A stretch of DNA of 64,000 bases. It comes from a bacterium. Its GTDB lineage: Bacteria; 4484-113; JAFGCY01. Below are positions 9,912 through 18,297 of this stretch, one piece after another; positions within the stretch are counted from its first letter, which is position 1; the number at the start of each line of letters is the position of its first letter. The stretch lies in the NCBI GenBank assembly GCA_020440605.1, contig JAGRNT010000006.1:124001-188000 (forward strand). Direction: 5' to 3'. The notes beneath the pieces are model-generated. The model saw only the letters and a program-made list of their open reading frames with translations, had not been told where the DNA came from and made no database searches. Position numbers and translations under genes: made by a program.

Positions 9912-9953
9912 CCCGTTCAAAGCGGACCACTTCGATCCGATAAACTAGGGGCT

Positions 9954-11657
9954 GTGAACATCATTCCGTCACTGCTGGCATCCTTCCAGCGCCGCAAGCG
10001 CGCCCGGCTTGATGCGCGCCTGCTGCTGCAGCTGATGCTGCTGTTGACGGTGATCTCCATCCTCTTCAGTTACCTGTTCCAGCTGCTGATGCAGCAGGAG
10101 GGTCACAGCTACAGCTTCCTGGACGCGTTCTACTGGGTGCTGACGACGATGACCACACTCGGCTACGGCGACATCGTCTTCACCACACCGCTCGGCCGCC
10201 TGTTCACGATCGGCGTGCTGCTGACGGGGATCCTGTTCATCTTCGTGGCCCTGCCGTTCACCTTCATCGAGACGATCTATGCCGCCTGGGTGGAAGCCCA
10301 GAATGAAAGCCTGGCCCCGAAGCATCTCGACCGCAGCGTACATGGGCATGTGATCATCACCGGCGCTGACCCGCTCTCCCTGGCCCTGGCCCGCAAGCTG
10401 GAACGCTACAACTACAGTTACGTGATGCTGGCTCCAAACTATGAGGCCGGCCTGCCGCTGGCGGACCGCAATCTGAACGTGATGGTCGGCGAGCTGGACG
10501 ATGCGGCTACTTACGAACAGGCACGGATCAGCATAGCCTCGCTCGCTGCGGTGACCGGACTCGCGGACTCCATGAATGCCAGTGTGCTGATGGCAATCCG
10601 GCACATCGCACCCAATCTGCCACTGATCAGCGTGGCGCAGAACAGTGCCTCAGCGGAGATCCTGCGTCTGGCCGGGGCCACGCATGTACTGCAGCCGATA
10701 GAGCAGCTCGGTCAGGCTCTGGCACGACGCGCATATGTCGGCGACAAGCGAGCTCGCGTGATTGCCGGCATGGACCGTCTTCAGATTGCGGAAGCCAAGC
10801 TGGATGGCACGGATCTGATCGGGCGCAGTCTGCTGGATTCAGGCCTGCGCGGTGCGACGGGCGTCACGGTGCTGGGTACGTGGCATCGTGGGCAGTTTCA
10901 GACTGCCACTCCGGACATGAAGCTTCTGGGCGGACGGCTGGTTGTGCTGGCGGGCAGTGCCGAGCAGCTGGCGAAATTCAACGAGCAGTATCCGATTGAC
11001 GTAACGGAGCAGCGGCCGGTTGTGATCATCGGCGGTGGCCGTGTGGGGCAGAGCACGGCCCGGGCACTGCAGGGTATGGGCCTTAATTACCGCATCGTGG
11101 AGCGTTCACTGCGTAGTGGCAGCGGAGAGGACGGGCATGTGGTGGTCGGTGATGCGCTTGACCACAGAGTGCTGGAACAGGCCGGGCTGGACAATGCCAG
11201 CAGTGTGATTCTGACAACGCATGATGATGATATCAACGTCTATCTCACGCTCTACCTGCGCAATTATCGCAGCGACCTCGTGATCATCAGCCGCAGCATG
11301 CATGAGCACAACCTGTCAACGCTGCAGCGGGCGGGAGCGGACTTCGTGCTCAGCCACAGTTCACTGGGGGCCAACACGATCTTCAACCTGCTGAAACGGG
11401 GCAACATCGAGATGCTGGCGGAAGGCCTGGACATCATCCGCCTGCCTGTGCCGCCTCGCCTGGCAGGACGCACTCTTGCCGAAGCGGCACTGCGGGCTCG
11501 TACGGGCTGCATCATGCTGGCAACAGTGGATCAGGGCAGCATGCATGTCAACCCCGAGCCGCAACGTCCCATTCCGGCTGACAGCGAGGTGATCCTGCTG
11601 GCAACACTCGAGGACGAGGCCCGCTTCCTGAAGCTCTATCCTCCGCGGCGCAGCTGA
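9954..11657 (+). CDS. Potassium channel with two RCK (TrkA-type) domains
   Basis: 567 residues. Two membrane segments flank a pore helix and a consensus K+ selectivity filter TTLGYGD at about residues 69-75. Then follow RCK-N domain 1 (HVIITGADPLSLALARKLE, about 125), its TrkA-C domain (about 265-340), RCK-N domain 2 (VVIIGGGRVGQSTARAL, with the GxGxxG-like nucleotide motif, about 358) and a second TrkA-C domain (about 480-560). Two cytoplasmic RCK units on one pore subunit are known from large-conductance-type prokaryotic channels. Gating ligand unknown. The start is GTG at 9954, 42 bases after the dus stop, so the two may be co-transcribed. Confidence 0.93.
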   Translation: MNIIPSLLASFQRRKRARLDARLLLQLMLLLTVISILFSYLFQLLMQQEGHSYSFLDAFYWVLTTMTTLGYGDIVFTTPLGRLFTIGVLLTGILFIFVALPFTFIETIYAAWVEAQNESLAPKHLDRSVHGHVIITGADPLSLALARKLERYNYSYVMLAPNYEAGLPLADRNLNVMVGELDDAATYEQARISIASLAAVTGLADSMNASVLMAIRHIAPNLPLISVAQNSASAEILRLAGATHVLQPIEQLGQALARRAYVGDKRARVIAGMDRLQIAEAKLDGTDLIGRSLLDSGLRGATGVTVLGTWHRGQFQTATPDMKLLGGRLVVLAGSAEQLAKFNEQYPIDVTEQRPVVIIGGGRVGQSTARALQGMGLNYRIVERSLRSGSGEDGHVVVGDALDHRVLEQAGLDNASSVILTTHDDDINVYLTLYLRNYRSDLVIISRSMHEHNLSTLQRAGADFVLSHSSLGANTIFNLLKRGNIEMLAEGLDIIRLPVPPRLAGRTLAEAALRARTGCIMLATVDQGSMHVNPEPQRPIPADSEVILLATLEDEARFLKLYPPRRS

Positions 11658-11658
11658 C

Positions 11659-12009
11659 TCAGTCCTGGATCGGGAAGGCGTGGAATTCGAATGTCACGAC
11701 TCCCTCCGGCATGCGCGGCTCGAGCTCGGCAGTGATGATCAGCTCATCTCGTCCGGTGGTCAGACGCCAGCGGCCGAGAGGCTGCCAGGTGCCGACATGC
11801 AGGGAGAAGCGTTCTGCCATGTTCTCGGAGCCGGGCAGGGGGCTTTCCACGTCCAGCAGCCCCACAAGTTCGTGGCCATGGGGATTGATCAGGCGCGCGC
11901 TGAGCTCGAAGTACAGCTCACCGCTGCCGACTTCCTCCAGATCGATCTTCGCGCGCATCCTGCTGGTTGAATCCAGGTCGACAACCATCCGGAATGTGAC
12001 TTCCTGCAT
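11659..12009 (-). CDS. Small beta-rich protein of unknown function
   Basis: 116 residues when started at the ATG at 12009, which has a GGAG site 7 bases upstream; the frame runs 37 codons further but that extension is low-complexity and overlaps the divergent promoter region. No signal peptide or membrane segment is seen. The protein has alternating hydrophobic strands (FRMVVDL, GELYFELSARL, ELIITAELE) and a Pro-rich loop, suggesting a small cytoplasmic beta-sandwich. No family recognised. It ends one base after the stop of the convergent channel gene. Confidence 0.55.
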   Translation of the reverse strand: MQEVTFRMVVDLDSTSRMRAKIDLEEVGSGELYFELSARLINPHGHELVGLLDVESPLPGSENMAERFSLHVGTWQPLGRWRLTTGRDELIITAELEPRMPEGVVTFEFHAFPIQD

Positions 12010-12102
12010 CGCAAACTCCAACTTCCGTTCTGGGCTCTGCCCGAGCGAACATGATCCCAGAAGTTCGCAGTCCTGACTAGACTGAGGATATGATCTAGGA
12101 CC

Positions 12103-14343
12103 ATGCGCATGCCCATCCACTTCCCCGACATGATTCGCATCGTGGCACTCTGTGCCGTCACGAGCCTGCTGCTTGCCTCCTGCTCAGGGGGATCCGCAGA
12201 GCTGGCCAGCCTGGAATCTGCTGAGCCGCACATCACTCTGCAGACCATGGCAGACAGTGACTGGCAGCTCGAGGATCTGCAGCTGGAGCTGCAGGATGCG
12301 GGGGATGGCAGCTGGTTTATTGCCATCCGCTCAAGTGCGATCGCGGAATCAGCAGAGACACTTCTGCTGCAGGGGCGGATGGACAGAGTCTGGCAGCTTG
12401 TGGATGCCCGGCAGGAATGTGCGCAGGGTGAACTGAACCTGCTTGTCAGTGAGCGGCCCGGCGTACTGGCGCTCGGTGTGGTCGGGGTGTTTGACAAGCC
12501 AATGGCGGGGGGAGAACTGCTGCTCAGCGGTCGACTGATGCGTGTGGACACCGCCACAGCACGCCTGACGAGCGCGGTGCCACAGAATGACAGCGGACTC
12601 GTGTCCGATCTGACCGGCAACAAGGAAGATGTCGGCTACCTGATTGAATGGGGCTATGTCAACCGAGCGGACTATGACCAGAACAGTGAAGCAAACATCG
12701 CGGACCTGACACCGCTGTCCACCAGGCTCGGTGAAAGCACCACGGACGGGGATGACGATGAATACGACTCCGTGCTGGACGGTGATGGCAACACGGAGGT
12801 GAACCTCGCGGACATCACACCGCTGGCGGTGAACTTCCTGAACTCCGTCAGCAGATACCGGGTATATCGCAGTGACGGACCGGACCTGGGGACGGCAACG
12901 GTCGAACAGCTGGCGGAAATCAACTTTGCCGACAGCAGCCTGCTGCCGCGCAGCCGCCGCCATTTCAGTGTGCTGCTCTCAGATGCGAACGTGGCTCCGG
13001 GGGATTATTTGTTCGTCAGGCCCTGGGACAGCGCCTCCGACACGGAAGGCCCGGCCAGCAACCTGCATGAACTGCCGCTGCTGAGCAATGCGAAGTATCT
13101 GCGTGCGCCTTCAGGAGATGACCTGGTAGACGACGGCCAGTGCATCAGCCCTGATCTGCTGAGCTGCGAAGCCTTCACGGACTACAGTGAAGCCGGCGCG
13201 CCGTTCCTTGTCTACATCCGCATCGGCGATGTCGAGGCACCGGCCAGCCTGATGCTGGCCTGGTACGGCGAAGCCGGCTGGACCACGCAGGAAATCGGCG
13301 GCGGGGCCCAATACAGTGCCTGCCAGGCACTGCTGCAGCCATCGCTTGAGGGACCACCGACACCTGTGGTGCTGGCGCATGAGGTGAATGGCAACAGGCT
13401 GGTGGCACGCTATTACGATGCGGACTGGAACTTCCTCTCCGAGAAGGATGCAGGCAGTGCCACAGGCGCCCTGACAGCGCTGAGTGCGGAGCTGGCTGCT
13501 GATGGTGAGCTCTGTGCCGCGAGTGCCTGGGCTGATGGTGCCGGCAGCACGGTGCTCGTTTCCAGCAGCATCGGCGGGGCGGACTTCACGAGCGATACTG
13601 CCTACAGTGGCACTGATACCCTGGGCGGGATCAGCTTCCGCTTTGATCCCGTGGGTGGCGATCCCTGGCTGGTGTACAGCCATGGCACGATCAACACCGA
13701 CCAGACCCTGCTGCTGGACTTCAGCCTGGAGGTTGGGCGGCGCAGCTCCGGTGTCTGGAATTTCGACACGCTGGCAACCGAGGGCTCGCCGCTGCTTGTC
13801 GATCTGGGCTTCCGGGCTGACAACACCCCGCAGCTGCTGTTCACGAGCGCACGGGACACCACGATCGAGATTCCCACGCAGGATCCCGTAACCCTATCAC
13901 TGCTGATTGATGTCTATTCCGCGGAATACAACGGGAGTGCCTGGGACATCCAGCGGGCCTTTGAAAGCAGCTTCGGAGTGAACTTCGCCAAGATCCTCAG
14001 TGGCCTGCTGACCCTCGAGCTGGAGCTTGCTCCTGCGGCCAGCTGGGCAGCTCCGGACCAGCTCCTGTATGTACTGATCACTGGCAGTGTGGATATCTCT
14101 GTTGCGACGCAGCAGCCCGAGGGCGGTGACCTGTCCAGTGCGAACCAGTACATGCAGCGTGGCGCTGGGCACGCCTATTCGGACAGTGCCTATTACACCG
14201 GCCAGTCCGGACGCAATTTCGCATGGGCAGAGGTGCTCGGTCAGGCAGCCTGCGGCTATGTGCGCAGCTCTGATGTAAATGTGGATAATCTGCTGGCCGG
14301 CAACTTCAGTGCTGCCGGTGAGCTGGCCTTCTGGCGGCCCTGA
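12103..14343 (+). CDS. Lipoprotein with dockerin-like calcium-binding pair, unknown large C-terminal domain
   Basis: 746 residues. Signal peptide with lipobox SLLLASC (Cys27). About 160 residues of beta-rich sequence are followed by a dockerin-like pair: DYDQNSEANIADLTPLSTRL at about residues 190-209 and DGDGNTEVNLADITPLAVNF at about 226-245. Each is an EF-hand-like DxDxNxExNxxD loop followed by a short helix. The remainder (to 746) resembles a propeller or lectin-like beta domain but has no motif I know. The same dockerin pair occurs in the genes at 22429, 29925 and 35088. ATG at 12103 or 12109; AGGA upstream favours 12109 slightly. It overlaps the next start (TGATG). Confidence 0.82.
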   Translation: MRMPIHFPDMIRIVALCAVTSLLLASCSGGSAELASLESAEPHITLQTMADSDWQLEDLQLELQDAGDGSWFIAIRSSAIAESAETLLLQGRMDRVWQLVDARQECAQGELNLLVSERPGVLALGVVGVFDKPMAGGELLLSGRLMRVDTATARLTSAVPQNDSGLVSDLTGNKEDVGYLIEWGYVNRADYDQNSEANIADLTPLSTRLGESTTDGDDDEYDSVLDGDGNTEVNLADITPLAVNFLNSVSRYRVYRSDGPDLGTATVEQLAEINFADSSLLPRSRRHFSVLLSDANVAPGDYLFVRPWDSASDTEGPASNLHELPLLSNAKYLRAPSGDDLVDDGQCISPDLLSCEAFTDYSEAGAPFLVYIRIGDVEAPASLMLAWYGEAGWTTQEIGGGAQYSACQALLQPSLEGPPTPVVLAHEVNGNRLVARYYDADWNFLSEKDAGSATGALTALSAELAADGELCAASAWADGAGSTVLVSSSIGGADFTSDTAYSGTDTLGGISFRFDPVGGDPWLVYSHGTINTDQTLLLDFSLEVGRRSSGVWNFDTLATEGSPLLVDLGFRADNTPQLLFTSARDTTIEIPTQDPVTLSLLIDVYSAEYNGSAWDIQRAFESSFGVNFAKILSGLLTLELELAPAASWAAPDQLLYVLITGSVDISVATQQPEGGDLSSANQYMQRGAGHAYSDSAYYTGQSGRNFAWAEVLGQAACGYVRSSDVNVDNLLAGNFSAAGELAFWRP

Positions 14344-14963
14344 TGAACAGGTACAGTACGCAGATCCTGGTTTTTGACGGAGTGGAGCTGCTGGACTTCT
14401 CTGGCCCGCATGAGGTCCTGACCGCCTGCCGGGCGGAAGAGACACAGCGAGCAAGTACGGCCAGTCCCTTTGAGATAAGTCTGGTCTCAGCCGATGGACC
14501 GGAAGTACTGACCAATGGCAATGTCCGCTTCGGCGCGGACCAGCTGCTTAGCGAGGCCGCTGAGCCGGATATCTTCATTGTGCCCGGTGGCATCGGAGTA
14601 CGCCGGCTGCGAACAGATGAGTATGTGCTGCAAAGCCTGCGCGAGCTGGCCGGGGCAGGTTGCGTGATGGTCTCGGTCTGCACCGGAGCCCTGCTGCTGG
14701 GCAGCGCAGGTTTGCTGGACGGACGCAACTGCACCACGCACTGGATGTTCACTGAACAGTTGCAGCAGGATAGCCCGCTCGCCAGGGTGCACAGCGACAA
14801 CCGTGTGGTTGACGACGGCAGTCTGGTCACCGGAGCTGGCGTCACTGCCGGGATTGATCTGTCACTGCGTCTCGTGGAACGCTTCGTGAGCCGGGAGGCA
14901 GCCCTGGCGACGGCGGCATACATTGAATACGCGCCGTCGCCGGACTACCTGTTCAGACGCTGA
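14343..14963 (+). CDS. DJ-1/PfpI family protein (class I glutamine amidotransferase-like)
   Basis: 206 residues of the DJ-1/PfpI superfamily, close to the isonitrile-hydratase and AraC-N-terminal type. The nucleophile elbow is visible as SVCTGALLLGSAGLLDG (Cys near residue 118), preceded by the acidic loop in GVELLDFSGPHE and followed by TTHW, which supplies the usual His. The typical C-terminal DLSLRLVERF helix is also present. No AraC DNA-binding domain follows. Enzymes of this type act on small reactive carbonyls, isonitriles or as chaperones; the role here is unknown. Its ATG overlaps the stop of the dockerin lipoprotein gene by one base, so it is probably co-translated. Confidence 0.88.
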   Translation: MNRYSTQILVFDGVELLDFSGPHEVLTACRAEETQRASTASPFEISLVSADGPEVLTNGNVRFGADQLLSEAAEPDIFIVPGGIGVRRLRTDEYVLQSLRELAGAGCVMVSVCTGALLLGSAGLLDGRNCTTHWMFTEQLQQDSPLARVHSDNRVVDDGSLVTGAGVTAGIDLSLRLVERFVSREAALATAAYIEYAPSPDYLFRR

Positions 14964-14973
14964 GTCTGCTCGC

Positions 14974-17900
14974 CTAGTCCTCCTTGGGAGGCAGGGGAAT
15001 GTACTCCAGCGCCGGGAAGTCGGTGATCTCCATATGACCCTCAAGGGTGTCGTACAGCGGATGCGCAGCCCGGAACTCCTGGTCGCCAACCCGCGCTGCA
15101 GTGATTGCCATTACCTGGATTGCGGAATTGTCCGGCAGGGTCAGCGTGCTTGCCCCTTCGGGAATGTCAATCGCATAGCGATAGAGGTAGGCATATTCGT
15201 AGTAGTAGTCCTGGCCGTGCGGCCTGTGACGATGCGAGCTGTACCAGGCCACGGGGTCGCGCTTGATGTATCCGGGAGTGACCTTCTCCAGTTCGTTGTA
15301 CCAGCGGAAGGCGATGTCCGGGACATTGCCCTTCCAGACGCGCGTATCCCACTGCCCGACGAAGCCGCCCCAGTCCTGGATCTTCAGGCTGTGCGCGCTT
15401 CCATCGACGATGAAGTCCGCAGTCTGGTCTGCGGGAGAGCTGGCAGCGACGATGTACAGCCGGTTGAAGCGTCCCTCAGGGAGGCTGATCTGCTGACCCT
15501 CGCAGGTGACGGAGTTGAGCTGCCCATCCCCGCCGGGAGCCATGTTGAAACGGACTCCGGCATCATCAAATGAAACAGGCAACATCTCGGCGGGCAGGCT
15601 GCGTCCACCTGAATCGAAACCACCGACCGCCGCTTCGCCGTTGAGGGTCGCCACACTGCGGTTGTAGGGTAGCTCAACCGGCATGTTGCGGACCTCCATG
15701 GTGTGCATCATGCCCTGCAGGCTTACGGCGAAACTGCGGATCTGGTAGGGGCTGAAGTCCGTCACGATCCGGCCGTTGTCGATCGTCACCGCGCTGCTGC
15801 CGTACTCCTGGCCATCCACCTCGCGGGCGGACTCCAGCGGCAGGCCGAAGGAGATGCCCACACCCTGCTGATCCCGTCCATCAAGTTCCACCATGCGGAT
15901 GATCAGTTCGTCACTGTCCTCGGCCTGCTTAAGGGCCAGCACGCGCACGCTGCGGCTGTCCACGCCTGCCAGCGAGAAGCTGCGGCCCAGGCTGCCCGCA
16001 TGCCGGGAAGCCTGGAAGGCCGGCATCGGCTGCTCGATCTCGTAGGCCTCCCAGTAGGCGTTGCCATTGCGCCAGTCGCCGGCATGCCCGCAGAGGCCGT
16101 AGCTGATCTCGTGCCGGCCCCAGTCCTGGCTCGCCTGGTCGGAGTAATCCGGTCCATGCACACCGGGCGTGCGCAGCAGGGTCAGGCGCAGCGTGCCGTC
16201 ATCCGGCTTGTCCGAGCCGTACTTGTAGGGGCTGAGCACCATCGTGCCGAATTCGCCTGAGCTGTCTGTCAGATCGAACCAGTGATGCGCCGGCACCTCA
16301 TACTTCTTCTCATCATTATTGCCACGCTCGATCGTGCCGCATTCCCAGCTGTAGGTCGCCTGTGGATTGGAGGCCGCCAGCGGGAAGCTGGCCTTGAGGT
16401 TGGCGTTGGCCGTTCGCCAGTCGATCACATCCGTGAACTCAACGCGCTGGCTGCCTGCAGCCAGGCGGATGGTCTGGCTGAACATCGAACCCTGGGCCTC
16501 ACGCTCCACGCGCAGGGCCACGCTGGCCGGACCATTCTCCACGATGCTGATCGTCGGTGCTCCGTCCACATAGGCAAATGGGGCCTGCGACTGGTCAGCC
16601 CAGTCGATGTTCCAGGCCGGCCAGTAGCCGGGGGCGTCATGCGTGAAGGCCAGGCGCAGGGGCGCGCTCAGCAGTTCACGATTGAGCTGCTTGTCAAACA
16701 CACTGTCGACATCACCTGCACGGTTGACGCGGACCCGGTAGCGCTCATTCTCCAGCCCTGCTTCACTGACACTCAGGCCGCTCTCGGCAGCTCCGGCTCC
16801 GGCATGTACGTCGAACACGTTCCAGGAGAAGCCCGGCACTTCAGCGCTGAAGCTGATCCGGGCCATGTTGCCATCACGGGACAGCAGCTGGCAGGGCAGG
16901 GCATTGCCAGCTGCGTCACGGACGCTGATAGCTGATGGCGCTTCCGAGCCGAAGTCGACTTCCGCCGTGATGAGATCACGGCGCACGGCACCGAGCGGGT
17001 TGTAGACGACGAGCGGAATGCCTTCGACTTCCGTGTCAAGGTGGTCGCTGAGCTGGCGGGAACCCGTCTCGAGGGCATCCGCGAACATGTTCATCGCCAG
17101 CACCTCATCGTTGTAGGCAAGTTCATAGGCGAAGGGAATCGAGGTGCCGGGCAGGATGTCATGCATCTGGCTGCCAAGCGTCAGGTACCAGGCCTCCTTG
17201 AGCTTGCGGCGCGGATAGGGCGTGCCGCTCACCAGCCGCGACGCGACGCCGGCTGCTTCGGCATTGCCGGCGAGGATCTCATTCATGCGGTTCCAGCGCT
17301 TCATGTAGGATTGGCTGGTGATGCTGCCGGCACTGTGCTGGGTCAGCAGCAGGTCGCCCTTGTAGTGCGGCAGATTCGGCACATCGCTGTTCTGGATGTC
17401 AAGGAACATCTGCTCGGCGGTACTGCTGACAACGCGTACCGGGCCGTCGCCGTTGATGCTCTTGCGGATCCACTCCATCGAGCCGGTGGTAGGCGCACCG
17501 CCCATGTCTCCGGTCCCGAAGTAGTGATAATCAGCATAGACGCCGCTGGCATCACCGTTGGCCTGGATACGCTCCAGCCAATCCTGGCTGTTGGAGAGGT
17601 CCTGGTCCACACGACCCACATAGGCACCGGGGTTGAAGGCGGCCAGCACCACGCTGCTGCCGTCAAGGCCCTCCCAGACGCCGACATTGAACGGTATCCC
17701 CACCGCGCTGCCCCAGGTCAGCTTCTGCGTCGAGAAGCCACGGATGCCGCAGTGCGAAAGCACGCCTGGCATGTTGGCAGGGAAGCCGAAGCAGTCGGGC
17801 AGGATGAACTCCTGGCTGGTCTTGCCGAATTCATCACGGAAATAGCGGTTTCCATAGAGAACCTGGCGGATCAGGGACTCGCAGGAAGGCACATTGACGT

Positions 17901-18297
17901 CGCACTCGTCGACACTGGAGCCGCAGGGAAACCAGTTGCCGCTGGCAACGTACTGCTTCATGCGCTCGTAGTCCTCGGGGAAGTACTCCTTCATCATCTC
18001 ATAGCGGCGCGAGCCGCTGAAGTTGAAGATGTACTCGGGGTACTTCTCGAACAGTGCGAAGTTGTCACGAAGGGTGTCCCTCAGGTAGTCGCGGATGGTC
18101 TCCTGATAGGACCAGCGCCACTGGGTGTCGAGGTGGGCATAGCCCACGACGTACAGTGTGTTGCCATCGGATAGGTCAATCATCTCGTAATCCTGTGTGG
18201 GTGGGGCTTCATTCTGGCAGTGGCCGGCCAGCGGCAGGCCCAGGCAGAGGCAGCACAGCAGTGCTGCGATCATCAGACGCATGTGTTCCATCCTCAT
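14974..18297 (-). CDS. Exported alpha-mannosidase, glycoside hydrolase family 38
   Basis: 1107 residues, family GH38, retaining hydrolysis of alpha-mannosides. A signal peptide (MIAALLCCLCLGLPLAGHC) indicates export, possibly as a lipoprotein. The N-terminal catalytic domain shows the zinc/substrate motif YAHLDTQWRWS (about residue 52) and the nucleophile region ILPDCFGFPANMPGVL (about residue 165), plus STQKLTWG. The middle helical and C-terminal beta-sandwich domains of the family follow. The start ATG overlaps the stop of the PTS fusion gene in an ATGA, so it is translated in the PTS operon. Fructose-family PTS genes beside GH38 recall the E. coli mannosylglycerate system, but that mannosidase is cytoplasmic and this one appears exported. 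Confidence 0.9.
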   Translation of the reverse strand: MRMEHMRLMIAALLCCLCLGLPLAGHCQNEAPPTQDYEMIDLSDGNTLYVVGYAHLDTQWRWSYQETIRDYLRDTLRDNFALFEKYPEYIFNFSGSRRYEMMKEYFPEDYERMKQYVASGNWFPCGSSVDECDVNVPSCESLIRQVLYGNRYFRDEFGKTSQEFILPDCFGFPANMPGVLSHCGIRGFSTQKLTWGSAVGIPFNVGVWEGLDGSSVVLAAFNPGAYVGRVDQDLSNSQDWLERIQANGDASGVYADYHYFGTGDMGGAPTTGSMEWIRKSINGDGPVRVVSSTAEQMFLDIQNSDVPNLPHYKGDLLLTQHSAGSITSQSYMKRWNRMNEILAGNAEAAGVASRLVSGTPYPRRKLKEAWYLTLGSQMHDILPGTSIPFAYELAYNDEVLAMNMFADALETGSRQLSDHLDTEVEGIPLVVYNPLGAVRRDLITAEVDFGSEAPSAISVRDAAGNALPCQLLSRDGNMARISFSAEVPGFSWNVFDVHAGAGAAESGLSVSEAGLENERYRVRVNRAGDVDSVFDKQLNRELLSAPLRLAFTHDAPGYWPAWNIDWADQSQAPFAYVDGAPTISIVENGPASVALRVEREAQGSMFSQTIRLAAGSQRVEFTDVIDWRTANANLKASFPLAASNPQATYSWECGTIERGNNDEKKYEVPAHHWFDLTDSSGEFGTMVLSPYKYGSDKPDDGTLRLTLLRTPGVHGPDYSDQASQDWGRHEISYGLCGHAGDWRNGNAYWEAYEIEQPMPAFQASRHAGSLGRSFSLAGVDSRSVRVLALKQAEDSDELIIRMVELDGRDQQGVGISFGLPLESAREVDGQEYGSSAVTIDNGRIVTDFSPYQIRSFAVSLQGMMHTMEVRNMPVELPYNRSVATLNGEAAVGGFDSGGRSLPAEMLPVSFDDAGVRFNMAPGGDGQLNSVTCEGQQISLPEGRFNRLYIVAASSPADQTADFIVDGSAHSLKIQDWGGFVGQWDTRVWKGNVPDIAFRWYNELEKVTPGYIKRDPVAWYSSHRHRPHGQDYYYEYAYLYRYAIDIPEGASTLTLPDNSAIQVMAITAARVGDQEFRAAHPLYDTLEGHMEITDFPALEYIPLPPKED

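Noticed and set aside
12010-12120. N-terminal extension of the small protein at 11659
   Set aside because: The extra 37 codons overlap the divergent gene's start region, look low-complexity, and the internal ATG has a good ribosome site.
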